DNA from: Elusimicrobiota bacterium
GTDB taxonomy: Bacteria; Elusimicrobiota; Elusimicrobia; UBA1565; UBA9628
DNA: 7,375 bases
Direction: 5' to 3'
Assembly: GCA_023700845.1 (NCBI GenBank)
Contig: JAMPYD010000086.1
Coordinates: 1-7,375 of the forward strand
This document shows positions 1 to 5,681 of this stretch, piece by piece. Below the pieces are notes generated by a model that was not told the DNA's origin, ran no database searches, and saw nothing but the letters and a program-made list of their open reading frames with translations. The position numbers and the translations under genes were made by a program. Each line of letters begins with the position of its first letter. Within the stretch, counting starts at the first letter, position 1.

Positions 1-16
1 ACCTAATAATTCCTTA

Positions 17-47
17 CGCCCTCTTTTCCGGGGGGAAAAGTAGGGCG
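17..47 (-). other. Strong RNA hairpin in the predicted leader
   Basis: Arms at 17-29 and 34-47 pair over 13 bp around a 4-nt loop, with a single bulged T at 41. Both arms are a GC-rich base (CGCCCT/AGGGCG) followed by CTTTTCC/GGAAAAG. Neither strand has a T-run directly after it, so it does not look like an intrinsic terminator. It lies downstream of boxA on the predicted minus-strand transcript. It could be a processing or folding element of an rRNA precursor, or a structure before a start codon outside the window. Confidence 0.6.
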
Positions 48-68
48 CCCATTCGCTTGCAAAAACCG

Positions 69-83
69 AATTGTCAAAGAACA
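69..83 (-). promoter_or_regulatory. boxA-like antitermination site
   Basis: The minus strand reads TGTTCTTTGACAATT. Its first 12 nt match the E. coli rrn boxA core TGCTCTTTAACA at 10 of 12 positions, and the following AATT also agrees with the E. coli leader. BoxA RNA is bound by NusB-S10 and helps RNA polymerase resist Rho-dependent termination over untranslated RNAs. The position, about 90-100 nt after the predicted start site and after a boxB-like hairpin, fits an rRNA leader. The T-rich GTTCTTTGA core could occur by chance, but its combination with the strong promoter makes that less likely. Confidence 0.6.
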
Positions 84-96
84 AAAAATGTTTCCT

Positions 97-122
97 GGCC
101 TCATGTTTCTTCCCATGAAGCC
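97..122 (-). other. Hairpin upstream of boxA (boxB-like position)
   Basis: On the minus strand GGCTTCATG (122-114) pairs with CATGAGGCC (105-97) over 9 bp with one G-U pair, around an 8-nt loop GGAAGAAA. It ends 13 nt before boxA, where rRNA leaders usually carry a boxB-type stem. I see no further sequence match to a known boxB, so the name reflects position and form only. Confidence 0.5.
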
Positions 123-179
123 GGGGGCAATTTTATCTTGCCACTTGGCCGCGTTTTGAGGCGCTGCCGGAGTGATGAA

Positions 180-208
180 ATATTAGCACAACATTCCGCG
201 CGTGTCAA
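180..208 (-). promoter_or_regulatory. Strong sigma70-type promoter reading left
   Basis: The minus strand has an exact -35 TTGACA (208-203), a 17-nt spacer (202-186) and a -10 TAATAT (185-180) preceded by TG one base upstream (extended -10). The predicted start is the A at 173. An A-tract UP-like element lies 6 nt upstream of the -35. Exact -35, ideal spacing, extended -10 and UP element together mark a promoter of the strength seen at stable-RNA operons. The -10 matches TATAAT at 4 of 6 positions. It reads away from the operon that ends at 500 and into the predicted rRNA leader. Confidence 0.7.
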
Positions 209-214
209 CATCTG

Positions 215-232
215 TTTTCGAATATTTTTTTT
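215..232 (-). promoter_or_regulatory. UP-element-like A-tract upstream of the -35
   Basis: On the minus strand this reads eight A, then TATT, CG, then AAAA, ending 6 nt before TTGACA. The E. coli UP-element consensus (AAA, A/T-rich core, TTTT, two free bases, AAAA) fits well in both sequence and spacing. UP elements are bound by the C-terminal domain of the RNA polymerase alpha subunit and are typical of rRNA promoters. That role is inferred from knowledge of other bacteria. Confidence 0.55.
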
Positions 233-246
233 CGCGCCGCGCGCGG

Positions 247-273
247 AGCGTTTTTCTCGTCGAGAAACACGCT
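247..273. other. Inverted repeat (hairpin potential)
   Basis: AGCGT (247-251) pairs with ACGCT (269-273), and TTTCTCG (253-259) with CGAGAAA (261-267). There is one mismatch (252/268) and a single central base at 260. No T-run follows directly on either strand. It lies inside the patterned upstream region and could be a protein-binding site; its function is unknown. Confidence 0.45.
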
Positions 274-281
274 TCCGGTGG

Positions 282-301
282 AAATAAAAATATTTTTATT
301 T
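282..301. repeat. Perfect 20-bp A/T-only palindrome
   Basis: Positions 282-291 (AAATAAAAAT) are the exact reverse complement of 292-301, with no spacer. It contains the second AATATTTT copy of the patterned block. A spacer-free A/T palindrome may be a dimer-protein site or an easily melted or cruciform-prone element. It has no coding role that I can see. Confidence 0.6.
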
Positions 302-412
302 TGTCGCGCGGCGCGCGGAGCCCGGCGCGGAATATTTTCGATTTTCGCGCGCGCGCCGTTTTTCGCGCACCCGATCCCGTCCCGTTTTCGGCGAAAGGAG
401 TGAGGTGACAAG

Positions 413-454
413 GAGTGCCGAAAAAATCGACGGTTTTTCGTCTACCCGACACTC
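413..454 (-). terminator. Possible weak intrinsic terminator of the five-gene unit
   Basis: Reading left from the stop codon at 500, the minus strand has GAGTGTCG (454-447) that can pair with CGGCACTC (420-413) over 8 bp with one G-U pair. Inside this, a short stem GACG/CGTC is followed closely by a run of six T (426-421). A stem then a U-run is the intrinsic terminator pattern, but the inner stem has only 4 bp and alternative pairings exist (CGAAAAA with TTTTTCG). The position, after the last gene and before the next promoter, supports a terminator role. Confidence 0.35.
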
Positions 455-499
455 GATGATAATAGATGAACTTCAACGCCGCCAGAAAACCAGCGACCG

Positions 500-1477
500 C
501 TACGGAACGAGCGAAATGTCGGGCCGCGGCGACAATTTGAGCGTGGAGAGGTCGTGAGCGGGCAAAATTACGAGCCGGGGCGCGGCCTCGGACGCCAGGC
601 GCATGGCGCGCGCGTTCCACATGAAGCTCGAGATGTCCACCACGAATTTCTTGTCGGGCAGGGCGTCATCGAAGATATTGTCGTAGACGAAGGCCCCGGG
701 GCCGGTCAGCAGGAGGGAGCCCGCGTCGAGGTTGATCCAGGCGCCCATGCCGCCGGCCGCCCCCCCGTCCAAATCGATCAAAATGATCGTCCCATCCTTA
801 AATAGATCGATGCCGTGGTCGAAGGTCCCATAGGGCGCGGCTTGAGAAAAATCATGTAATTTCAAACGTTCTTCAGGAATAAAAGCGCGGGGGTCGGGCA
901 TATCCCGCTCCAAGGCCCGCCGCGTGGGGTTCGTCCAAGCTTGGGAGGACAGGACGATGGCCGCGTTCGGGAAGGCGCCGGCCCTCCCCGCCCATTCCGG
1001 GGCCAGGTCGGGGAGGATGACCGTCGTGACGTCCTCGGGCTTGATCCCCCGCGACGCCAGACGGGACACGATATCCCGCCCCGGGGATGACTTGAAGGGG
1101 GACAGGGCGGATCCCTTGAGCCTCCGGGCGCCCATCCCCCCCAGATCCTCGGGCAGGCCCGCCCCGAACAGGACGGCGCCCTCCTTGGGATGACGGATCA
1201 GGACGGCCGTCACCGGCGGCGTCAGGCGCGACTCGGGGCTTTTGAGCTCCGAGAGAAGACTGCCGCGGACCCGTCCCTCGCCGACGACGAAGATCTCGGC
1301 GCGCAGGCCGTCCACCTTCCGGCGCGCGATCAGCATCGAGCCGAACGTCGCCGAGGCGGGACGCGCGGCGCGCAGAACCGGACGCGCCTTCGGCGGGGGC
1401 GGCAGGCCGGCCGGCTCGAGGCCGATTTCCGCGCAGCCGGCGAGCGCCAGCGCGAGCGCGGAAATGAACGGCCTCAC
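500..1477 (-). CDS. Lipoprotein with a degenerate metallo-beta-lactamase fold
   Basis: 325 aa. The GTG start at 1477 overlaps the upstream stop by 4 nt (GTGA) and has AAGGA 6 nt before it. The frame stays open far upstream, but this start gives a short hydrophobic signal with lipobox LAGC at residues 12-15, so it is preferred. Cys15 would be lipidated, anchoring the protein to a membrane outside the cytoplasm. The body follows the MBL hydrolase order seen in lactonase-like members: a strand plus 'FPNA' helix region (151-172), 'GIDLFKDGT' (222-230), a loop matching DTPGHTPGH (235-243), a strand ending LLLTG (255-259) and a final PAHD (306-309). Active members have HxHxDH after the first strand; here residues 157-162 read DLAPEW. 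The later His and Asp ligands are Gly239 and Pro260, and only His308 remains. Metal-dependent hydrolysis is therefore unlikely and a binding role is more plausible. It is the last gene of the operon. The fold call is by pattern, not by a search. Confidence 0.8.
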   Translation of the reverse strand: MRPFISALALALAGCAEIGLEPAGLPPPPKARPVLRAARPASATFGSMLIARRKVDGLRAEIFVVGEGRVRGSLLSELKSPESRLTPPVTAVLIRHPKEGAVLFGAGLPEDLGGMGARRLKGSALSPFKSSPGRDIVSRLASRGIKPEDVTTVILPDLAPEWAGRAGAFPNAAIVLSSQAWTNPTRRALERDMPDPRAFIPEERLKLHDFSQAAPYGTFDHGIDLFKDGTIILIDLDGGAAGGMGAWINLDAGSLLLTGPGAFVYDNIFDDALPDKKFVVDISSFMWNARAMRLASEAAPRLVILPAHDLSTLKLSPRPDISLVP

Positions 1478-2013
1478 CGGACTTCCTTCACCGTGATGTT
1501 CCACAACACGTCGCCGTCCGTCGAGCGCGCGGCCGCCTCGACGGCGGCCAGATGCTCGATCATCTCGTCGACGGCCTCGGCCGCGGCGGGGGTCTGCGCG
1601 AGCGCGCCCCACTTCTCGCTTTTCTCCTTCGTCAGCCGCGCGAGCTTCTCGCGGACCTCGTCGAGCGGAACCGGCGCGCCGAACGGGCGGACCGCGGGAT
1701 CCGCGGCCTTGCCGAGCTTGCGCAGCTCCTTCAGCAGAGCCTTGGCTTTTTTCTGCGGGACGCTCAAGGACAGCTGCTGCTCCGTCGCGGAGCCGGCGAA
1801 CAGCGCCAGCGGCTGGGTCAGGCGGCCGCCGCCTTTCTCGACGGCGGCGACGACCTTCGGCATCGCCGCGTCGAGCTTCTTCACCGCAAGGTCGCCGCTC
1901 CAAGTTTCGCGGTACGGCGACTGCGCGTACGTCTTGAGCCAGTACGGCCTGGCCTGAGGCGACGGCGCGGCGGCGGCAGCGACGGCGAGCAGCAGCGACG
2001 CGAGCTTAATCAT
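1474..2013 (-). CDS. Small exported protein, DUF4349-like
   Basis: 179 aa. The ATG at 2013 overlaps the end of the cyclase gene by 8 nt, and its stop overlaps the next start by 4 nt, so translation is probably coupled on both sides. Residues 1-16 (MIKLASLLLAVAAAAA) look like a Sec signal peptide, cleaved near 16-21; there is no lipobox Cys. The mature part resembles DUF4349 proteins: a strand with 'LAVKKLDAAMPKVVAAVEK' (42-60), a GGG turn, a strand leading into the 'LSLSVP' segment (81-86), a helix 'KALLKELRKLGK' (91-102), a charged helical stretch (117-165) and a final strand 'WNITVKEV' (171-178). DUF4349 members usually have a longer coiled coil and a C-terminal membrane helix, both absent here, so this would be soluble outside the cytoplasmic membrane. 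Its function is unknown. Family assignment is by eye. Confidence 0.75.
   Translation of the reverse strand: MIKLASLLLAVAAAAAPSPQARPYWLKTYAQSPYRETWSGDLAVKKLDAAMPKVVAAVEKGGGRLTQPLALFAGSATEQQLSLSVPQKKAKALLKELRKLGKAADPAVRPFGAPVPLDEVREKLARLTKEKSEKWGALAQTPAAAEAVDEMIEHLAAVEAAARSTDGDVLWNITVKEVR
1484..1488 (-). promoter_or_regulatory. Ribosome binding site deciding the MBL-lipoprotein start
   Basis: AAGGA on the minus strand, 6 nt before the GTG at 1477 and inside the end of the upstream gene. It supports this start over the long upstream extension of the same frame and matches the lipoprotein signal that begins there. Confidence 0.65.
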
Positions 2014-4003
2014 GCGCCGATTTTAACATTCCTTCGCGCGGGCCGCCGACCTCATATGCGACGATCGGCCGGATCTTTCCTTTGACCTGCACGACCCGTC
2101 GTCGGGCCTTCGGCCGGCGGCGCAACCTACGCCAGGCGGCCCCCGCCACGAGGACCTTGCCGGGCGTCGCGTTGGCTTCCATGCGCTGGGCGAGGTTGAC
2201 CGCGTCGCCGATGTAGGTGTACTCGCGGCGGCCCTGGGCGCCGACGTTCGCGCGCACGGCCCTTCCCCAGTTGATGCCGACGCGCACGTCGAAGGGGCTT
2301 CCCTCCCTGCGGCGCAGCGCGACCATGGCCAGCACGCGGCGGGCCGTAGAGAACGCGGCATCGGCGCTCGGGAAGGCGGCGAAGATGCAGTCGCCGATGT
2401 ATTTGTCCACGTCGCCGCCGTGCTCGTAGATGAGCTCGGTGGCCGGCTCGAAGATGCAGTTGAGCTCGCGCACGACCTCGGCGGGGCTGTGGCCCTCGCT
2501 GAAAGCGGTGAAGCCCTTCACGTCCATGAACAGGAACGCGCCCGTAAACGAGCCGTCGGGAACCTCGTACTCTCCTCGCGCCGCGAGCCGGCCGGCCTCG
2601 GCCCAAATCCCGTGCGGGGTGTAGCGGCGGATGACCTCGCTCTGCTTGCGCAGCTTCTCGCCGTCCTCGTACGACTTGCGGCTGAGGTTGGCGAGTATGC
2701 TCTCGGTGCGGTCGAGGGTGGTCTCGCTGCGCTCGAGCGCGGCGCGCAGGTCCTCGGCCTCCGCGGCCGACGGGCGCTGGGGCAGCGCTCGCGGGCGCGA
2801 GCGCGGCGGCGCGGCCAGCGCCAACAAGGTGGCGGTCGTCGTGTGGAAGCCGGAGCAGGAGGACGCCGGGGCGGCGGCCTCGTCGTAGCGCGCGACGGCG
2901 GGGACGATCTCACCGCCGGAGTAATAGCCGAACACGGGCGTGCCGCGGCCGAACACCGACCGCACCTCCTCGAGTTCGCGGCCCAGGCGGCTGTTCAGGA
3001 TGGCGCCGCGGCTGCAGCAGCTGACGAAGAGCACCAGGTCGGCCGGCCGGCCGAGCGCCTTGAGGCAGCGCTGCGCCGCCGTCCGCGCGCCGGCCAACAG
3101 GCCGTGGCGGCTGGCCAAGGTGAGGCGCGCGCGCCGCCCCTGCAGCTCCTCGACCGGGTAGAGCTCCACCGATTTCCCCTTCAAGTCCACCGACACCGGC
3201 ATCTTGAACGTGCTGCGGCCGTCCGGAGATTCGAGCGCGAAGCCGAAGCGCTGGATCATCAGCGAGAAGAAGTCGCGGTCGCGCACGTCGCCGAGCAGGC
3301 GCCGGTAGTAGTTCAGCACCGGGATGCCGTCCACCTCGAAAACGCGCCCTCCCTTGGAGCGCGTGATCGTGAAGGGCGGCCCCACGGGGTCCCAGCCGTG
3401 CTCGAAGGCGAACGCCGCGTCGGTTCCGTCGGGCAAGGCGAACAGGGCCGCGCGAGCCGCGTTCCTCGTCAGGCGTTCGCCGTACTGGAAATTGGTCCAG
3501 AAATCCGGATGCTCCATCCCGAGGTCGTAGTCGCCGCAGGTCATTCCGCCGAAAATCGGCACGGGGCCCAGCCTCCGGCGCATTTCCCCGAGCGACTCCT
3601 TGTCGCGTCCCGTGGCCACCGAGCCGAAATACAGCGCGAGCGGCCGGTCCGGAATCCCGCCGTCGAGACCTTTCGCCAGGGACGCGCCGGTGCGCACGGG
3701 CTCGCCGACGACGGCCTGGGAGAACCGCACCGGCGCGCCGCCGAGATCGAGAGAGAGGAGCGCGACGGTCCCGCCGGTCACGCCCGCGTTGGTGACCTCC
3801 TTGTACGAGGACCCGCCGAGAAGTCGGCGCCCGTCGACCTCGCCGGCCAGCACGCGGTGCACCGCCTTCTGGTCGAGATGGATGGAGCCGAAGGCGATCG
3901 TCAGGTCGGGGTTCCGCACGGACCGCCGCGCCGCGCGCAGCGCCTCCCGCGCGGCCTGCTCGCCGTCGGGGCCGCGGCCGAGCCCGATCCCGAAGCGAAG
4001 CAC
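2006..4003 (-). CDS. FIST-domain sensor fused to a class III adenylate cyclase
   Basis: 665 aa, cytoplasmic, no signal peptide or membrane segment. The GTG start lies 4 nt after the rhodanese stop. Residues about 30-215 fit FIST_N. About 225-395 fit FIST_C, including 'LVLFVSCCSRG' (323-333) and 'GYYSGGEI' (359-366). FIST domains are sensory modules thought to bind small ligands, proposed to be amino acids. A charged helix (about 412-460) links to the cyclase domain (about 485-655). All catalytic residues are present: metal-binding Asp494 (FMDVKGFT) and Asp538 (KYIGD), substrate-selecting Lys534 and Thr596, and transition-state Asn603 and Arg607 (VNLAQR). The Lys/Thr pair is that of class IIIb adenylate cyclases, so ATP to cAMP is predicted rather than cGMP. 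The protein would act as a dimer through the linker and cyclase domain. Ligand and downstream cAMP receptor are not visible. Confidence 0.93.
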   Translation of the reverse strand: MLRFGIGLGRGPDGEQAAREALRAARRSVRNPDLTIAFGSIHLDQKAVHRVLAGEVDGRRLLGGSSYKEVTNAGVTGGTVALLSLDLGGAPVRFSQAVVGEPVRTGASLAKGLDGGIPDRPLALYFGSVATGRDKESLGEMRRRLGPVPIFGGMTCGDYDLGMEHPDFWTNFQYGERLTRNAARAALFALPDGTDAAFAFEHGWDPVGPPFTITRSKGGRVFEVDGIPVLNYYRRLLGDVRDRDFFSLMIQRFGFALESPDGRSTFKMPVSVDLKGKSVELYPVEELQGRRARLTLASRHGLLAGARTAAQRCLKALGRPADLVLFVSCCSRGAILNSRLGRELEEVRSVFGRGTPVFGYYSGGEIVPAVARYDEAAAPASSCSGFHTTTATLLALAAPPRSRPRALPQRPSAAEAEDLRAALERSETTLDRTESILANLSRKSYEDGEKLRKQSEVIRRYTPHGIWAEAGRLAARGEYEVPDGSFTGAFLFMDVKGFTAFSEGHSPAEVVRELNCIFEPATELIYEHGGDVDKYIGDCIFAAFPSADAAFSTARRVLAMVALRRREGSPFDVRVGINWGRAVRANVGAQGRREYTYIGDAVNLAQRMEANATPGKVLVAGAAWRRLRRRPKARRRVVQVKGKIRPIVAYEVGGPREGMLKSAHD

Positions 4004-4007
4004 CCGG

Positions 4008-4376
4008 CTACTTCTCGACGGGGCCGCCCGCCTCGTTCCAGGTGCGCCAGCCGCCGTCCATCGAGATCACGTTCCGGTAGCCCATCTTCTGGAGGTTGTC
4101 GGCCGACAGCGCGGAGCGGAATCCGCCGCCGCAGTAAAGGATGATCTCGGCGCCCTTGTCCGGGATCGCGGCTTCGATGTCCCGCTCGATGACGCCCTTT
4201 CCGAGGTGGATGGCGCCGGCGATCCGGCCCTTGGCCCACTCGTTGTCCTCGCGCGTGTCGACGAGCAGCAGCTTTTCGCCCTTCTTCACGCGGGCGAGCA
4301 CGGTCGCGACGTCGGTCTGCTTCACGCGGGACTTCGCGTCGTCGACGATCTTCAAGAATTCGGGGGAGTGGCTCAT
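4008..4376 (-). CDS. Single-domain rhodanese (sulfurtransferase)
   Basis: 122 aa, cytoplasmic. It shows 'LLLVDTRE' (37-43) and 'W..GRIAGAIHL' (47-58), then the active-site loop CGGGFR (82-87), with Cys82 as the predicted persulfide carrier and a closing Arg87. 'GGW..W' (108-113) completes the fold. Such proteins move sulfane sulfur between donors and thiol acceptors; the physiological partner is not known. The ATG at 4376 begins just before the conserved part. The frame is open back to 4454, but that would overlap the upstream peptidase gene by over 50 nt and add an unrelated basic stretch. No Shine-Dalgarno sequence is seen before this ATG; the 22-nt gap is A/T-rich (TTTTGTAAAAAA), so re-initiation or its own weak promoter is possible. 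The cyclase gene follows after 4 nt. Confidence 0.92.
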   Translation of the reverse strand: MSHSPEFLKIVDDAKSRVKQTDVATVLARVKKGEKLLLVDTREDNEWAKGRIAGAIHLGKGVIERDIEAAIPDKGAEIILYCGGGFRSALSADNLQKMGYRNVISMDGGWRTWNEAGGPVEK

Positions 4377-4398
4377 GACGTTTTTTACAAAATCCGGA

Positions 4399-5646
4399 TC
4401 AAGGGCGCGAGAGGGAGCGCGCGCGGCGCATGACGCCGCGCGAGTAGGCGGCAAAGCGCTCCCGGATCGCGGGCTCCTTCAGGCGCAGCAGATCCCGCTC
4501 GATCCAGCCCCGGTTGACGGCGCCGTCGCGCAGGCTGCGCTCGAGCGGCTCCAGGTCCTCGCGGCGATGGGCCGCGATCGCGTCCTCCGACATGCCGTTG
4601 GCGCGCATGCTCTCCAGCACGCGCTCGACGGCCTTGATCTTGCGGCGGGTCTTGGCCTCGGAGCGCAGGGAGCTCTCGAGCTTTTTCTCGAGGGCCGCGA
4701 CGTACCCGTCCATCGTGGAGCCGTACAGCGCGATGTTGTTCTTGTAGTGCTTGCCGAGCCATTTCGCGAAGCCGGCGGCGTCCTTCAGCAGGCGGGAGCG
4801 GGCCATGCGGGCGAAGCTCCCGGCCTCCGGCTCCACGCCGAGCTCGCTCCAGACGCGGCTCTCGACGGTGTAGGACTCGATCTCGAGCTCGAGCGCGTCG
4901 GCGGGGAGCTCCATCGCGCGCTGGAGCACGTGCTGGAGCTCGTGGGCCAGGATGGGGGCGCTCTGGAACGGGTCCCGCTTCAGGTGGCCGGAGTCCATGA
5001 CGAGGAGGTCGGAGTCGTAGCGAAACTCGCCGTTGTTGCCGATGGCCTTGACGTCGAGCATGACCGGCACGCCGCGCGCCGCGGCCAGGCGGTCGATGTC
5101 GCGCAGGACCCGGCGGCCCGTGCGCGTGCCCGAAAGGAGCCCCACGACCGCGTTCAGCCACGGCTCGTGCTCGGCGCGGGCCATGCGCAGGCCGGCGCCG
5201 AGCGGGGCGGCCGGAGCGTCGATCGCGGGCGCGGGGATTTCCGGCGCCGCCGGAGGGACGGCGGCGGTGCCGTCGAACAGGGCGCCGGCTTGCGCGGCGG
5301 CGCTCTCGGAAGCGGGCTCGCGCGCGGGCTCGGACGGAGTCTGGGGCGCGGGGTCTCCGACCGCGGCCGCGAAAGGAATATGGGGAACGGCTTTGACGGA
5401 GACGGCTTGAACGGCGACGACGGGGGTGATCGAGGGAAGCACGTCGGCGGGGACGAGCGACGGCGCCAGCGATAACGGGGTCAGCGACGACGGATTCAAG
5501 GACATCGCGGGAGTACCCAGCGACGGAACGGGCGCCGACGGGAGCACGGGCGCGGCGCGGAAGGAAACGCGGCCGACCACCTGGGCGGGAGCCCAGGAAG
5601 GAGCGATCGAGGACGCGACGATCAAAGCGGCAAGCGCTCGTCTCAC
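4399..5646 (-). CDS. Secreted HExxH metallopeptidase-like protein with Pro/Ala-rich spacer
   Basis: 415 aa. The start is GTG at 5646; residues 1-21 form a basic-then-hydrophobic signal peptide ending APA. Residues about 22-155 are low-complexity, rich in Pro, Ala, Ser and Val, with 'SLxPSLxP'-type repetition, probably a disordered spacer. The folded part begins near 158. It has 'HELQH' at 235-239 (HExxH zinc motif, Glu236 catalytic) and, 14-23 residues on, the acidic 'LEIESYTVESRVW' (254-266) that could supply a Glu third ligand as in gluzincins. The C-terminal third is helical and charged. I cannot name a peptidase family. The fold is small, and substrate and location beyond export are unknown. 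An exact TATAAT lies 6 nt before the GTG with no ribosome binding site, suggesting its own promoter and perhaps a leaderless message. The rhodanese gene follows after 22 nt. Confidence 0.85.
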   Translation of the reverse strand: MRRALAALIVASSIAPSWAPAQVVGRVSFRAAPVLPSAPVPSLGTPAMSLNPSSLTPLSLAPSLVPADVLPSITPVVAVQAVSVKAVPHIPFAAAVGDPAPQTPSEPAREPASESAAAQAGALFDGTAAVPPAAPEIPAPAIDAPAAPLGAGLRMARAEHEPWLNAVVGLLSGTRTGRRVLRDIDRLAAARGVPVMLDVKAIGNNGEFRYDSDLLVMDSGHLKRDPFQSAPILAHELQHVLQRAMELPADALELEIESYTVESRVWSELGVEPEAGSFARMARSRLLKDAAGFAKWLGKHYKNNIALYGSTMDGYVAALEKKLESSLRSEAKTRRKIKAVERVLESMRANGMSEDAIAAHRREDLEPLERSLRDGAVNRGWIERDLLRLKEPAIRERFAAYSRGVMRRARSLSRP

Positions 5647-5652
5647 GAGCCA

Positions 5653-5658
5653 ATTATA
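5653..5658 (-). promoter_or_regulatory. TATAAT -10 element, possible leaderless start of the peptidase gene
   Basis: The minus strand reads TATAAT, then TGGCTC, then GTG at 5646. With normal -10 to start spacing, transcription would begin at or within a base or two of the G of the start codon. No purine-rich ribosome binding site lies upstream, which fits a leaderless mRNA. There is no good -35 at 16-19 nt, so the promoter may be weak or activator-dependent. An inverted repeat at 5682-5725 lies where an activator or repressor could bind. Confidence 0.5.
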
Positions 5659-5681
5659 GGAACGGCCCGTCGCGGCGATAT

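Larger units (their letters stand above)
1..173 (-). promoter_or_regulatory. Predicted rRNA-operon leader (5' transcribed spacer), runs off the left edge
   Basis: No convincing protein gene lies here. A strong minus-strand promoter at 180-208 predicts a transcript starting near 173 (an A) and running left past position 1. The predicted RNA has, in order, a small hairpin with GGCAA/TTGCC arms (126-142), a 9-bp hairpin (97-122), a boxA antitermination site (69-83) and a 13-bp hairpin (17-47). Strong promoter, hairpin, boxA, then further structure is the known order of bacterial rRNA leaders, so I infer a 16S rRNA gene just beyond the left edge. The conserved start of mature 16S rRNA is not seen in the window, so the rRNA is not called. 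Alternatives are the leader of another boxA-regulated unit (a CRISPR array or ribosomal/nus operon) or a small stable RNA. An AAGGA lies at the far left on this strand, so a protein-coding gene starting just outside is also possible. Confidence 0.55.
221..358. repeat. Three alternating A/T-tract and CpG-rich units
   Basis: AATATTTT occurs exactly three times (221-228, 289-296, 331-338). Each is followed within 3-7 nt by a TCGCGC-containing run (232, 304, 345). The 18-bp segments at 232-249 and 304-321 differ at one position. The third unit carries an 11-nt alternating CG run (346-356), which could form Z-DNA under supercoiling. The block lies directly upstream of the strong left-reading promoter and overlaps its UP element, so it may be an upstream activating region. 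No DnaA-box cluster or other known binding motif was seen. Confidence 0.5.

Noticed and set aside
17..47. Strong hairpin considered as an intrinsic terminator
   Set aside because: Neither strand has a T-run directly after the stem, and it lies inside a predicted transcript after boxA.
57..287. Plus-strand open frame in the left region
   Set aside because: It runs opposite the predicted leader and through the promoter and A-tract block, has no good ribosome binding site, and its translation has no domain-like character.
210..360. A/T-rich block considered as a replication origin
   Set aside because: No cluster of DnaA boxes was seen and no dnaA, dnaN or gidA neighbour is present; the upstream region of an rRNA promoter explains it better.
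456..557. 33-codon plus-strand small open frame starting MIIDELQRRQ
   Set aside because: Although AAGGAGTG occurs twice upstream (395-402 and 410-417), it is nearly 40 nt too far from the ATG. The frame runs antisense into the end of the MBL gene and has no recognisable product.
1478..1903. Upstream extension of the MBL-lipoprotein frame
   Set aside because: The added residues are Arg/Glu/Gly-rich shadow of the DUF4349-like gene. The GTG at 1477 has a ribosome binding site and starts directly at a lipoprotein signal.
2420..4144. Very long plus-strand open frame (574 codons) opposite the FIST-cyclase gene
   Set aside because: It lies on the opposite strand to a protein with recognisable FIST and cyclase motifs. 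Its translation is low-complexity, rich in Ala, Arg, Gly and Glu, with no motif; it is an effect of high GC.
4377..4454. N-terminal extension of the rhodanese
   Set aside because: It would overlap the peptidase gene by over 50 nt and adds a stretch unlike rhodaneses; the ATG at 4376 starts close to the conserved domain.
4141..5475. Long plus-strand open frame (444 codons) across the rhodanese and peptidase genes
   Set aside because: It is antisense to genes with clear catalytic motifs and signal peptide, and its translation is compositionally biased and without domains.
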